DNA of 64,000 nucleotides from NCBI RefSeq assembly GCF_025685625.1, contig NZ_JAGSYI010000001.1:2147147-2211146 (forward strand), read 5' to 3'. Of this stretch, positions 28,401 to 36,953 are shown one piece after another. How positions within the stretch are numbered: position 1 is the first letter of the stretch; each line of letters starts with the position of its first letter. The position numbers and the translations under genes are program-made. The notes below the pieces were generated by a model. That model searched no databases, was not told the origin of the DNA, and saw nothing but the letters and a program-made list of their open reading frames with translations. This stretch comes from Acidicapsa acidisoli (GTDB lineage: Bacteria; Acidobacteriota; Terriglobia; Terriglobales; Acidobacteriaceae).

Positions 28401-29184
28401 CCAGGGCCGAGTGGAACGCCGCTTCAGAGATCACTTCTATGTCCTCGGATCTTTGACTCTCTCCAAGATGTACACCGACGCAACCGACACCACGCAATCT
28501 GGTAATGACGGATCGGGCGGAGACAAGATGTTCTCGCCCTTCAACATCAAGCCGCTGCGCGCCCTGGCCGAGGACAACACCCCGATCACCGGTTCGCTCG
28601 CCTTTGTGTATGCCTTTCCATTCGGACGCGGAGAGCGATTCCTGAATTCAGGACCGCTGACCAGCGTTGCCAGTGGTTGGAGGATCGCCCCGATTACACG
28701 GTATGAATACGGCATGCCGTTCTCATTCCACTCGAATAGTTGCAATGTGGTGAGCCAGACTCGTCAAGGCTGCCTGCCCGGAATTCTTCCCGGTCAGCAG
28801 GTGCTGATTCACGGCCGCAATGGCTTCGATCCAACAAAGAACGGTGGACAATACATCAATCCGAATGCCTTCGAGCCCGAAACAAACTTCTCCAAGTTTG
28901 GATACACGGGCTATGGCTCCGGTGTAACGACGATTTACGGGCCTAACTTCCGTGATACGGACTGGTCTTTAACGAAAGACACGAAACTTGGGGAGAAGAT
29001 TGCTTTCAAATTGACCGCAAACTTCTTCAATGGGTTCAATAACCACTACTTTGTCAACCAAGGCAACAACACCGGCGCGTCCTACGCCTTTAACACGACG
29101 GTAGGCGATGCCCAGTTTGGTCAATGGAACGGTTCGGTATCAACGCCGCGTACGATCCAGTTCGCAGGGCGTCTGGAGTTCTAG
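25459..29184 (+). CDS. TonB-dependent receptor, Oar-like, with carboxypeptidase-regulatory domain (copy 2)
   Basis: About 1241 residues. Tandem ATGs at 25456 and 25459 follow GAAGGAG; the second has the better spacing. The frame opens at 25411. Signal segment: RYVRMAILGAFLLSMTNMSF, cleaved near GQDTN. A CarboxypepD_reg-like domain spans about 32-115 (LSGTVTDPSNAAIPGAKLTI, GEYTFRNLTPGTYNLSI). A plug-like part follows (LKDMPLTISGMPRSSIGLAL, then VHVLTANYEAQYGATTSGQL), and a barrel of about 950 residues ends RLEF. The protein is longer than copy 1 and only distantly similar outside the shared domains. Neighbours are a CRTAC protein and GH27/GH28 enzymes on one side, two TPR genes on the other. 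Uptake or binding of a pectin-derived oligosaccharide is inferred. A clear terminator follows at 29214. Confidence 0.92.
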   Translation: MRDNLSRISRYVRMAILGAFLLSMTNMSFGQDTNASLSGTVTDPSNAAIPGAKLTITNQATGFEANGEADAQGEYTFRNLTPGTYNLSISAPNFESTLQKGIELALNQVARVDVHLTVGKSDQTITVTSDASLINYENPTLEGGVSPETLKDMPLTISGMPRSSIGLALLMPGVSTGSSGNAYEARVNGGMVTGDEALLDGATMTEGFMNQSGMVSLYEDFQMSPDMVSEVHVLTANYEAQYGATTSGQLIVQSKGGGEQFHGAAFEYLRNDKLNATQYGATVVDGHVVKPKDKENNYGANIGGPVYLPWLHGANSSRKAYFYFNWEAYQDHGAPVVTPLSIASLNARQGNFSNYKDSSGNLIPLYYPVVMDRTNPLYNYSGQQISQNIIDPSIWSQIEDPIAKAWVAAMPTPTNNNELNNYLPSNGGQGSLTNAENVYMTREDFSFRDSDHFYFTYWRQYSQPNLNTSLPKALSTAQPASPENAPVSRLNWEHTFSPVLTNHFTFGYLNRNEGYYALNAGSNLPTVAGVANGDLPEFTFSQYSQLGDNYGASGNSRTERPTWALNDVVTYVRGKHTFTFGYEWRNAGGNIRNATNQGGTFGFSQSTTGIAGTNSGDDMLAFMLGATSSASVEFVNVKSTYPRQFGSAAHISDAWRATPRLTFSYGIRWDYIAPSEDKNNHFSFFDPNGANPDACNTVNGSTTCLPGRLAFAGNGYGSASFGARYPENLDLYNFSPRVGFSYSLDQAGKTVVRAGYGIYYGQAFYPGWGGGMSLDGFNTDAQVSQIGVGTSAGTTAQQPQMYLSHTGFTPFVPASTSNISSGADNGISPLYRPEDANRRPYSSQWNLTVERELPNNFFVSASYVGTKGTHLPSDKSPINVIDPFTGTFNTLASTPVIGANGTQVLDTVLKANYNATVAANGYDGPTVFAQNGISQQPYAGWAGQLLNCTPTLAQALLPYPQYCGNLQGENEGHGNSIYNSFQGRVERRFRDHFYVLGSLTLSKMYTDATDTTQSGNDGSGGDKMFSPFNIKPLRALAEDNTPITGSLAFVYAFPFGRGERFLNSGPLTSVASGWRIAPITRYEYGMPFSFHSNSCNVVSQTRQGCLPGILPGQQVLIHGRNGFDPTKNGGQYINPNAFEPETNFSKFGYTGYGSGVTTIYGPNFRDTDWSLTKDTKLGEKIAFKLTANFFNGFNNHYFVNQGNNTGASYAFNTTVGDAQFGQWNGSVSTPRTIQFAGRLEF

Positions 29185-29213
29185 GCGTATTCGTTTCGGG
29201 GAAATCTGGCAAG

Positions 29214-29260
29214 ATGCCACTCGGCGGACAAACCAGTCCGGCAGAGTGGCATTTTTCTCT
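29214..29260 (+). terminator. Rho-independent terminator after TonB receptor copy 2
   Basis: A long stem ATGCCACTC...GAGTGGCAT with an inner GGAC/GTCC stem, directly followed by TTTTTCTCTTT. It starts 30 bases after the receptor stop. It may also serve the convergent TPR gene ending at 29328. Confidence 0.8.
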
Positions 29261-29327
29261 TTGCGGAAGTCTTCATCGCGCGGCGCGAATGGGAAGTTAA
29301 TCCAACTGCGGATACGCGGGTTTGCAG

Positions 29328-30353
29328 CTATGGTCTTGACGGTGCGGCAGGGGCCGAGCCGCTGTTTGAGTTCGAATGTAATTTGAGATACGCCTGAACC
29401 TCTTGTTGGGCGGCGTCCGCCTTGCCAAGCTTTTTATAGATACGCGCGAGGGCCAGATGTGGCTCAGCGTAACGATTGTCGAGCGCTGATGCCCTTTGGA
29501 GTTCGTCGACGGCCATATCCAGGCGCCCAATATCCTCAAGGACGCTTCCAAGGCGATAATGTGCCGGCGCGAGCTGCGTATCGATTCTGAGAGCCTCATG
29601 CAGATTCGCTTCGGCGTCTTTGAGCTGGTTGAGCGACTGCAGCGTTACGGCTAGATTCAAGTATGGCCATGGCGAGCGATGCTGCGAACCGCGATCCAGT
29701 TCGATGGCCTTCCTGAAATTGTCGACGGCCAATGCGTTTTCGTTTTGGGAGTAGTAACAGAGTCCGAGGTTGTCATAGGCACGCGCCATTGTGGGTGATA
29801 AAGTCACGGCTCTTTGAAAGTTCTGAATTGCATCGGCATAGTGTTGCGCATCGTAATCAAGTCGACCCAGCCAGTACGGATACAGGGCTTCTTTTGGCTG
29901 CTGAGCGGCGAGCGATACGAGGACGGTTCGCGCCCAGTCCGGATACCCCATGCGAATGTAAGCCATGGCCAGCGAGAAGCGAAGCGATGGCGCAAGCGGG
30001 GTGATCGCCTCCGACTTCTTCCAGGCGATGGCGGCGCTGAGGTAGTCTGAGTTGAGGAAATAGATGTCGCCAGCAAAGTCGAGCAGGTGAGCCGTGCGAA
30101 GCGAGTGGGGATCGCGTTGAATTTCCTCAAGGAGAAGTTTTTCTGCGGTCACATAGTCGCGAGCAGATACTGCATTGCTCAACTTCGCAGCTCGTTCGGG
30201 CATCAGTCCAAGCGAAGATGCAGGGGAAATTGTCGGAGCGGGTTCGTCCATCGTAGATGGAATTGATTGGCAATAAATCGGCAGTGCAAGGCGATGGAAG
30301 AGAGAAAGAACGAAAAGGGAGCCGAAAAGCATCTTACCGTTCCGTGACATCAT
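29328..30353 (-). CDS. Exported TPR-repeat protein
   Basis: About 341 residues if started at the double ATG 30353/30350; the frame is open to 30635 but that part lies antisense to the neighbour. The N-terminus SRNGKMLFGSLFVLSLFHRL fits a signal peptide; ATG 30332 is another option. TPR units cover about 65-325: TAHLLDFAGDIYFLNSDYLS, PYWLGRLDYDAQHYADAIQN, ARAYDNLGLCYYSQNENALA, PAHYRLGSVLEDIGRLDMAV, EPHLALARIYKKLGKADAAQ. No catalytic domain. It sits between the TonB receptor (convergent) and another TPR gene (divergent, with overlapping start codons). A protein-contact role near the receptor is inference. Confidence 0.8.
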   Translation of the reverse strand: MMSRNGKMLFGSLFVLSLFHRLALPIYCQSIPSTMDEPAPTISPASSLGLMPERAAKLSNAVSARDYVTAEKLLLEEIQRDPHSLRTAHLLDFAGDIYFLNSDYLSAAIAWKKSEAITPLAPSLRFSLAMAYIRMGYPDWARTVLVSLAAQQPKEALYPYWLGRLDYDAQHYADAIQNFQRAVTLSPTMARAYDNLGLCYYSQNENALAVDNFRKAIELDRGSQHRSPWPYLNLAVTLQSLNQLKDAEANLHEALRIDTQLAPAHYRLGSVLEDIGRLDMAVDELQRASALDNRYAEPHLALARIYKKLGKADAAQQEVQAYLKLHSNSNSGSAPAAPSRP

Positions 30354-32031
30354 GATGGATAGTTTATTGGTTGCGAGGGGGCAACGGATAGTGCCAACAC
30401 GCTGCCGGGAGCGCGTGCTGCTCGCTGCAATTACACGTTTGAGAGCAACGCTCCGCATCGTCCTGCCCTTGTTTGGGGTTGCGGTCCTCTTGCCGGCTGT
30501 GGTCGCGCAAGGCAGTGGCCAATCATACCGGCAAACAGTGCTGTCGATCCAGGAGCATATCAAGGAGAACGATCTGGATGGCGCCCGGGAATTGATCGCC
30601 AACGCAACGAGGCAGTTTCCGGCGGATGGAGGCATTGAGAATCTGTTGGGAGTGGTGGAGATTCAGCAGGGGCATGCTGATCGCGCGAAGAAGGCGTTTT
30701 CGGTGGCGATACGGCATAGTCCAAAGCTGGTGAGCGCTTACCTGAATCTTGGCCGAGTGATGATGCAGGATGTTGCCGGCGATTCAAAGGCACAAGAGGA
30801 AGCGCTTCGTGTCTACGAGAAGGCACTTCAGATGGAGCCTGCCAATGCGGAGGCAAACTACAATGCGGCAGTGCTTCTCATGTGGGCGAAGAGTTATCAA
30901 CGCTCGCTTGATCGAGTGATGAAGATGAGCGCTGAAGATCGCCGCCAGGCAGGAGAGGAGGCTTTGGTCTGTGCCGACGAAGCGGGGCTAGGAGATAAAG
31001 AGGCGGCGGATCGCGCCGCAGCAGCTTTGGTTTCAAATCCCGGATTGACGGAACAGACTGCGCTGGAGATTGCCCCGACGCTGCTCACGGCGCAGCGTGG
31101 GGATCTGGTGGAGTCGACTCTTGCTGCGGTCGCAGGAGTCCGCCCACTCTCAGCCGAAGGGTTGCGTGCTAAGGGTCTGGCGCAGGAGATGGACGGAAAG
31201 AGTAAACTGGCACGCACTACGCTGGAACTCGCGTATGACAAGGACCCGTCATCCGAGGGGCTGCTCGTGGATTTGGCCAGCCTGGCGCAGGGGGAAAAAG
31301 ACTACCAAGGAGCGCTAGGATACTTGGCTCACGCGCGCGATCTGCGGCCTCAGGATGCGAGTCTTGCGTATCAGTTTGGCGCAATCTGCCTGAAGCTGAA
31401 TCTGCTGGGCGAGGCGCGTAAGGTTCTGGGAGAGGCGGTCAAACTCGCGCCAGAGAATCCGCAGTACAACTTCGCCATGGGGACGGTCTCGTCGTATGCG
31501 CAGGACCCAACCGAGGCCCTCCCTTATCTGGAAAAGTATCACGCACTACGACCGGCAGATACTGCGGGCATCCTGGAGTTGGGAACGACTTATTTTCGGG
31601 CACGGGAGTTTGAGAATGCATCGAGTTGGTTGAAGCAGGCGGCGAATGATGATGGCACGGCTGCCACGGCGCATTACTACCTTGGCCGAATTGCGCGGCA
31701 AGAGGGAAACCTGGAGGAAGCCGCCGCTGAATTATCCCGATCTTTAGCATTGAAGGCCGATCAACCGGAGGTGCTGGCAGAACTTGGTCAGGTGTACGTC
31801 TCGAAGAAGAAATATGCTGAAGCAGAGTCCGAGCTCAGCCGGGCTATCGAACTCGATCCTGACAGTTATGCTGCAAATTTCGGTCTGCTGCAACTCTATG
31901 CCCGCACGAGCGATCCGAGAAAAGACGAGCAGTCAAAGCGTTTCGATGCGATCAAGGACAAGAATGACGAAAAGTATCGTGAAATGATGCGTGTGATTGA
32001 AATTGTCCCGCAGGGCGAGGCCAGGAAATAA
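30352..32031 (+). CDS. Exported TPR-repeat protein
   Basis: 559 residues from ATG 30352, but that codon overlaps the start of the divergent TPR gene and has no ribosome site. GTG 30415 (after GGGAGC) gives a good signal peptide, LRATLRIVLPLFGVAVLLPA, and is a likely true start; GTG 30391 is also possible. The mature protein is almost entirely TPR-like helical pairs, including IENLLGVVEIQQGHADRAKK, VSAYLNLGRVMMQDVAGDSK, AGILELGTTYFRAREFENAS, TAHYYLGRIARQEGNLEEAA, PEVLAELGQVYVSKKKYAEA. It ends with a charged tail. There are no catalytic motifs. Together with 29328-30353 it forms a divergent TPR pair next to TonB receptor copy 2. Confidence 0.82.
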   Translation: MMDSLLVARGQRIVPTRCRERVLLAAITRLRATLRIVLPLFGVAVLLPAVVAQGSGQSYRQTVLSIQEHIKENDLDGARELIANATRQFPADGGIENLLGVVEIQQGHADRAKKAFSVAIRHSPKLVSAYLNLGRVMMQDVAGDSKAQEEALRVYEKALQMEPANAEANYNAAVLLMWAKSYQRSLDRVMKMSAEDRRQAGEEALVCADEAGLGDKEAADRAAAALVSNPGLTEQTALEIAPTLLTAQRGDLVESTLAAVAGVRPLSAEGLRAKGLAQEMDGKSKLARTTLELAYDKDPSSEGLLVDLASLAQGEKDYQGALGYLAHARDLRPQDASLAYQFGAICLKLNLLGEARKVLGEAVKLAPENPQYNFAMGTVSSYAQDPTEALPYLEKYHALRPADTAGILELGTTYFRAREFENASSWLKQAANDDGTAATAHYYLGRIARQEGNLEEAAAELSRSLALKADQPEVLAELGQVYVSKKKYAEAESELSRAIELDPDSYAANFGLLQLYARTSDPRKDEQSKRFDAIKDKNDEKYREMMRVIEIVPQGEARK

Positions 32032-32104
32032 CCTGAGTGTGTCAGGCGAAGCGTGTGCGAAGTGTCTCGCGCAATATCTCGATCTGCAAGCGAAGTAGGC
32101 GCGT

Positions 32105-32788
32105 CTACTTCATGACGCTCAATGCTGCATCGAGAATCTGCTCCAAATCTCCAAATCTCGCGTCGTAGTCACTCAAACTACGGCGGATTACTTCCAGTGC
32201 ATCTTCACGGCCGTAGGTGTGGGTGATCTCGCATACACTCGAGGTCGAGCCGGGAGCCTGCTTGTAGGTGAGGAAGTAGTGCCGAAGGCGATCGAGCATC
32301 GATTCGGGCACGCTTGCGATGTCCTTCCAGGAACCATAAGTAGCATCACTCTTCAGGACCGCGATGATCTTGTCGTCGGCCTCATTATCGTCCACCATCC
32401 GCAAACCACCGATCGGGATGCATTCGACGAGAATGTTTCCGTGCTGTATCGGCCGATCCGTCAGAATGCAAATGTCGAGTGGGTCGCCATCTCCCTGAAG
32501 GTTACGGCCGGTCTTCTCAGAAGAAAAGGCAGCCACGCCTTCTCCGCAATAGGTCTGCGGAACGAAACCATATAGTACTGGGCAGATATTGGAGTATTTT
32601 TGCGGTCTATCGACTTTCAGATATCCCGAAACCTTGTCTATCTCATATTTCAGAGTGTCCGACGGTACCACTTCGATAAAGCACTGCAGGATTTCGGGTG
32701 CCTGCTCACCGGGAGAAACACCGTGCCATGGATGTGGTTTGAAGAGAACGCCGAGTAATTTCCAGAGAGGCTGTGTAGCATTCGTCAC
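32105..32788 (-). CDS. ppa: Inorganic pyrophosphatase, family I
   Basis: About 227 residues if translation begins at the GTG near 32788 (after AAAGGTCG); the open frame continues to a TTG at 32884. The family I signature GDGDPLDICIL is present (Asp at about 100, 102 and 105), as are EIDKVSGYLKVDR, YGFVPQTYCGEG and the later D-D-K segment DNEADDKIIAVLKSD. The enzyme hydrolyses pyrophosphate to phosphate in the cytoplasm and pulls biosynthetic reactions forward. The first 20-30 residues are longer than in E. coli Ppa, in line with some bacterial members. It is convergent with the TPR gene; no operon partner is apparent. Confidence 0.9.
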   Translation of the reverse strand: MTNATQPLWKLLGVLFKPHPWHGVSPGEQAPEILQCFIEVVPSDTLKYEIDKVSGYLKVDRPQKYSNICPVLYGFVPQTYCGEGVAAFSSEKTGRNLQGDGDPLDICILTDRPIQHGNILVECIPIGGLRMVDDNEADDKIIAVLKSDATYGSWKDIASVPESMLDRLRHYFLTYKQAPGSTSSVCEITHTYGREDALEVIRRSLSDYDARFGDLEQILDAALSVMK

Positions 32789-33206
32789 TTCGCTCGACCT
32801 TTGAGAAAACTCCGGGGGGAGTAATCGGTAATTTTCACTGCGAAACGGTAGTATACTCTCGGCAACTGAAATGTACAGGGCCAAATATCAGGAATCCGGA
32901 GTACTGCAGATGGGTTCGCCGGGCCGATCCTTTCGACCATTATTGCTGTTCGCCGAACGATAGTAATTTGTGAAGTTTGGAATCATCTTGCATAGTTGCG
33001 AGGCGACGGGATATCTTTTCTTCGACGGTCATGAAAAGCCACGGAGCCAACGAAGCATACGCGTAGAAATATCAAAGTACCTGGCAGTGGCAGATTCCGC
33101 ATGTTGTGAAGACTGGCGAAAAGTGATGTGGCGGGAGTGTCCTGCCACCTGCTTGCGGTTGCAGCAATCCCGGCTTGCCCGCCGAAGTGGCAGGATGTGA
33201 TAAGGC
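32789..33206. other. Divergent intergenic region between ppa and the rsb-like operon
   Basis: 418 bases without a convincing gene. Promoters for ppa (leftward) and the phosphatase gene (rightward) should lie here. Short open stretches on both strands lack recognisable products. Confidence 0.4.
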
Positions 33207-34421
33207 GTGAAGATTCTGCTCGTTGATGATGATCCGATCGCTCGCAGCATACATTCGATGCTGTTGAGTGTGCAGGGCCACGAAGTTCTGGAGGCCGCTG
33301 ACGGTGAATTGGCCTGGCAGATGGTTAAGGAGGGTAACATCAGCTTTGTCGTGAGCGACTGGCTGATGCCGAACTTGGCTGGAGTAGACCTTTGCAGGAG
33401 AATTCGCGCTGCTGATTTTGATTGGTATGTGTATGTCATCCTTTGCACCTCCAAAGGAGCTAAGTCCGACCTTGTCGAGGGGATGGACGCGGGGGCGGAC
33501 GATTTTCTGGTTAAGCCGATAAGTCCCGAGGAGTTCCGCGTCAAGGTTAGAGCAGGTGCGCGGGTTTTAAGTCTTCAGCAGGGACTTACGGACAAGAATC
33601 GTGAACTTGCCAGGATCAATGGTCAGCTTCAGTCGGCGCACAAACTGGTGGAAGATGACCTCAAGGCGGCGGCCTGGATGCAGCAGAGGCTTCTTCCTCA
33701 ACCGGCTCAAGAGGTTCGCGGGCTCAAATGCGAATGGCGGCTGGAGCCATCGGGTTATATTGCTGGAGACATATTTAATCTCTTTTCTCTAGATGACACC
33801 AAGATAGGGTTCTATCTTCTGGATGTTTGTGGGCATGGAGTTCCTGCGGCAATGCTCTCGGTAACTTTGAGCATGATGCTTACTCCCGATGCGACGCAGG
33901 GAAGCCCTCTCAAACGCTATAACCGAGCGACTGGATTATCGGAGGTTTTATCTCCGGCAGATGCAGTCCATGAATTGAATAGGCGCTTTCAATTCAAAGA
34001 TGACAGGTACTTTACGATGATTTACGGGATGTTCGATATTCGCAATCAAACGTTGAAGATTGCGCAGGCGGGACATCCCGGACCGGTCCTCATTAGACAA
34101 GGTGCCGAGCCCGAAATCATTGGTTCCGGAGGCATGCCGATTGGACTCTGGCCTGCAATTGATTTCGACTTCTTCGAGTTATCTGTGCGCCGGGGCGACC
34201 GGATTTTGCTCTATTCCGATGGGGTGACTGAGGGGCTGAATGAACAGAGTGAAGCGTTCGGGGAACAGAGGTTGTTGACGTATATTCGAGAGCGCGGATC
34301 GCAACCGTTGAAGGAATTGCTGGAAGGTCTTTTGGCGGAGCTTAAGAACTGGTGCAGCCCGGTCTTTGCAGACGACATCTCGCTGCTGGCTATTGAAATC
34401 GCGGAAGATCGGCGGCAGTGA
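33207..34421 (+). CDS. Response regulator with PP2C/SpoIIE-type phosphatase (RsbU-like)
   Basis: 404 residues from GTG 33207, after AAGG. The receiver domain (about 1-120) has KILLVDDDPIARS, phosphoacceptor D51 (VVSDWLMP) and LVKPIS. A coiled-coil linker spans about 125-165. The PP2C-type SpoIIE domain (about 180-400) keeps the metal-binding motifs AGDIF, DVCGHG, YSDGVTEG and DDISLL. It is expected to dephosphorylate a STAS-domain antagonist when its receiver is activated, freeing it to bind an anti-sigma kinase. The next two genes encode exactly such a STAS protein and an ATPase, in the same direction and closely spaced. The kinase that phosphorylates D51 is not adjacent. Confidence 0.9.
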   Translation: MKILLVDDDPIARSIHSMLLSVQGHEVLEAADGELAWQMVKEGNISFVVSDWLMPNLAGVDLCRRIRAADFDWYVYVILCTSKGAKSDLVEGMDAGADDFLVKPISPEEFRVKVRAGARVLSLQQGLTDKNRELARINGQLQSAHKLVEDDLKAAAWMQQRLLPQPAQEVRGLKCEWRLEPSGYIAGDIFNLFSLDDTKIGFYLLDVCGHGVPAAMLSVTLSMMLTPDATQGSPLKRYNRATGLSEVLSPADAVHELNRRFQFKDDRYFTMIYGMFDIRNQTLKIAQAGHPGPVLIRQGAEPEIIGSGGMPIGLWPAIDFDFFELSVRRGDRILLYSDGVTEGLNEQSEAFGEQRLLTYIRERGSQPLKELLEGLLAELKNWCSPVFADDISLLAIEIAEDRRQ

Positions 34422-34475
34422 AGATATGGAATCGGCTGGGATATAGCGAGTAGCTCGGAAAGAATGGAGGAGATT

Positions 34476-34811
34476 ATGAAATTCGACGAAATTGCAATCG
34501 GAAGCGTATTGGTGGTGAAGGTGTTATCGAGCCGAGTTACGGCCGATATAGCGCCAAGTTTCAAAGCGGGCATTATTGACTATGTGAACAAGGGCAACCG
34601 CAAGATTGTTCTCGATTTGAGCGACGTGACTTTCATCGATTCGAGTGGCCTGGGAGCATTGATCGGTTGTCTCAAGGCCATCGGCGACGATGGCGCATTA
34701 GTTCTGTGTGGGGCTCGCGATGCCGTGGTGAGCATGTTCAAGTTGACTCGCATGAATAAGGTATTCCATATGTATGGCAGTCAGGAAGAAGCAGTATCTG
34801 CTCTTTCTTAG
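34476..34811 (+). CDS. STAS-domain anti-sigma factor antagonist (RsbV-like)
   Basis: 111 residues from ATG 34476, which follows GGAGGAG; an in-frame ATG at 34464 overlaps that ribosome site. Single STAS domain with KIVLDLSDVTFIDSSGLGAL, where the phosphorylatable serine is S56 or S57. In partner switching the unphosphorylated form sequesters the RsbW-type kinase; phosphorylation by that kinase releases it. It stands 54 bases after the phosphatase gene and 15 bases before the ATPase gene, so the three are probably one operon. Confidence 0.92.
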   Translation: MKFDEIAIGSVLVVKVLSSRVTADIAPSFKAGIIDYVNKGNRKIVLDLSDVTFIDSSGLGALIGCLKAIGDDGALVLCGARDAVVSMFKLTRMNKVFHMYGSQEEAVSALS

Positions 34812-34826
34812 TCAAAGGGGGCTCTT

Positions 34827-35279
34827 GTGCCACGGCTCATGCTCTCCATCAATAGCGATCTCGAGGATGTGTCGCTGCTCGCTGTTGCGATCAACAGAAT
34901 CTGTTTCTATCTTGGGCTTGGCAGTCCTCGTTCGAATGAGGCCGAGTTGTGTGTCGTCGAAGCGGTGACGAATGTCATTCGGCATGCGTATCATGGCGAG
35001 CCCGGTCATGCGGTTGAGGTTGCAGTCAGGACTGGGACAGATAGCGTGATATTCGAGATCAGGGACAACGGAACTCCTATGACGACCAAAGAGGCGGAAG
35101 TCCTGACGGATGGCACGAGAAGAGTTGAGTTTGAGCCATTGAACAGAGAGGCGCTCGCTGAAGGCGGAAGAGGTCTTCAGATTATTCATGACCTGATGGA
35201 CGAAATTGCCTATGCCGCCGATGGGGAAAGGAACCGCCTAACGCTCACGAAACGTATTTATGATGTCATCCGGGAGTGA
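34827..35279 (+). CDS. Anti-sigma-type serine kinase ATPase (RsbW-like)
   Basis: 150 residues from GTG 34827, just after AAAGGGGG. HATPase_c fold of the RsbW/SpoIIAB type: N-box NEAELCVVEAVTNVIRHAYH (about 38-57), G1 box EIRDNGTPM, and G2 GGRGLQIIHDLMDEI. It would bind a sigma factor or other output partner and phosphorylate the STAS protein encoded upstream. No sigma factor gene lies nearby, so the output is unknown; in some bacteria such modules control enzymes or secretion instead of a sigma factor. Confidence 0.9.
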   Translation: MPRLMLSINSDLEDVSLLAVAINRICFYLGLGSPRSNEAELCVVEAVTNVIRHAYHGEPGHAVEVAVRTGTDSVIFEIRDNGTPMTTKEAEVLTDGTRRVEFEPLNREALAEGGRGLQIIHDLMDEIAYAADGERNRLTLTKRIYDVIRE

Positions 35280-35438
35280 GTCTGGTACCTTATATCGAAA
35301 ACGCGTAGTCTTGGCTGCGTCCAGGCGCGCTTTCGATGCCGTTGGAAACAGAATTATCTCTCCAGGTTCAACACCAGAAAAGCCGGATCTCTTTTTCGAC
35401 TAACTTTGCATTGTGAAAGGTTACGCCAGACTTCACTC

Positions 35439-36953
35439 ATGTTTCGACGCCCCATGTCGCTTTGCTGGCTGGTCGAGTCTTCGCCGCGCGTGCTTGTTAT
35501 CTGGCGGTTCGCCGCAATCCTGCTCGTTTTTGGGTGCATTTTTTCCCGCGAATCGCACGGGCAATGCGCAGGGATCGCGACGACTCCTGCCTCTGCCGCT
35601 GATTGCGCGCGGCACGCAGTTCCGGTCGACCGGGAAGCTGTGCTCGATCCCGCGCATACTTATTCTCTTGCTGAACTGATTGATATTGCCGAAGGGAATA
35701 ACCCTCAAACGCACATCGCATGGGAACAGGCGAAGCAGGCCGCCGACAGGCTGGGCATTAGCCGAAGCGCATATTTTCCTGTTCTCTCAGGATTGGCTGC
35801 GTTAGCGGATGAACGAACCATAGAGCCTTTTCCTGAGCCGCTTGCCCCGCGAGGCTATGTGATGGTGGAGGTGCCGGCGGCGGTGCCGGAACTCACTCTC
35901 GATTACCTCATCTTCGATTTCGGGAAACGAGAGGCAAAGGTGGATGCCGCGACTGCGGAGAAACTAGCGGCGGGAGCAAACTTCATTCGAGCGAACCAGG
36001 AAGTGGCATTTCGTGTGGCATCGGCGTATTACAAGCTGGTCACCGCGCAGGAGCGGCTCGTTGCTGCCCAGGAGACGCTTAAGACTGCGCAGACCACCCA
36101 GGACGCGGCAGAGGAGCAGTTGAAAAATGGGCGCTCTACGCTGCCGGATGTCCTCAATGCGAGGGCCGAGACTTCGCAGGCGGTATTTGATATGGAGTCG
36201 GCCGACGGGGATGAGAAGATAGCCCGTGTTCTGCTGACGGAGACTGTCGGAGCTGAGCCCTCGCCTAACATTGCGATCGACGGACAAGAGAAGGCTCCAC
36301 TGCCGCAGGTGCTCACGATGTCGATCGACGCGCTGATCGATCGCGCGATCGCTGACCGTCCTGACCTGATGGCCCAGGCCTCGGAGATACGCGCCGCAGA
36401 ACAAGAGGTGCGTGAGGCGAAATCGGAGTATTTGCCGAGCTTCGCACTTTCCGCAAACGGGGCGCAGACTTCACTCTGGCCAACGGTTGATTACGGCAAA
36501 GTGGGCCAGGTAACTGAGCCGACCTGGTCGGTGCAGCTTGGCGTCCAGTGGCGGCTTTTTGATGGTGGCGCCCGAAAAAATGCCCTGGCCCTTGCGCGCT
36601 CGAAAGGTCGCGAAGCCCAGGACGAGATGCGAGAGAAGCGCGATGAAGCTACCCGCGAAGTGTGGACGGCGTATATCGGCTTTCGTACAGCAATGCGTAA
36701 GCAGCAAGCGGCGCAGGCGCTGCTTGAATCGGCAAATTCTTCGTATTCGGCTTCGTTGGATGCTTACAAGTACGGCGTGAAGAATCTGATCGATGTGGTT
36801 ACGGCAGAGAGGCAACTGGCGCAGGCAAGGCTTTCCGGAGTTTCTGCCCGCTCGGATCTCTTCCTGCAGGCTGTGGACCTTGAATTTGTTACCGGGAATC
36901 TCTTGCGAAAGCAGCCGCCTGCGACGCAAACACAGGATGGTACGAAGCCATGA
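35439..36953 (+). CDS. TolC-family outer-membrane efflux protein
   Basis: About 504 residues from ATG 35439 (frame opens at a TTG at 35406; ATG 35454 is another option). A hydrophobic export segment (VLVIWRFAAILLVFGCIFS) comes first. The duplicated OEP/TolC layout follows: long amphipathic helices with repeated A/Q/E-rich heptads (VAFRVASAYYKLVTAQERLV, DAAEEQLKNGRSTLPDVLNA; then YLPSFALSANG, and YKYGVKNLIDVVTAERQLAQ). It forms the outer-membrane channel of a tripartite pump. Its stop overlaps the start of the next small gene by four bases (ATGA), and an HlyD-type adaptor and FUSC transporter follow. Confidence 0.9.
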   Translation: MFRRPMSLCWLVESSPRVLVIWRFAAILLVFGCIFSRESHGQCAGIATTPASAADCARHAVPVDREAVLDPAHTYSLAELIDIAEGNNPQTHIAWEQAKQAADRLGISRSAYFPVLSGLAALADERTIEPFPEPLAPRGYVMVEVPAAVPELTLDYLIFDFGKREAKVDAATAEKLAAGANFIRANQEVAFRVASAYYKLVTAQERLVAAQETLKTAQTTQDAAEEQLKNGRSTLPDVLNARAETSQAVFDMESADGDEKIARVLLTETVGAEPSPNIAIDGQEKAPLPQVLTMSIDALIDRAIADRPDLMAQASEIRAAEQEVREAKSEYLPSFALSANGAQTSLWPTVDYGKVGQVTEPTWSVQLGVQWRLFDGGARKNALALARSKGREAQDEMREKRDEATREVWTAYIGFRTAMRKQQAAQALLESANSSYSASLDAYKYGVKNLIDVVTAERQLAQARLSGVSARSDLFLQAVDLEFVTGNLLRKQPPATQTQDGTKP

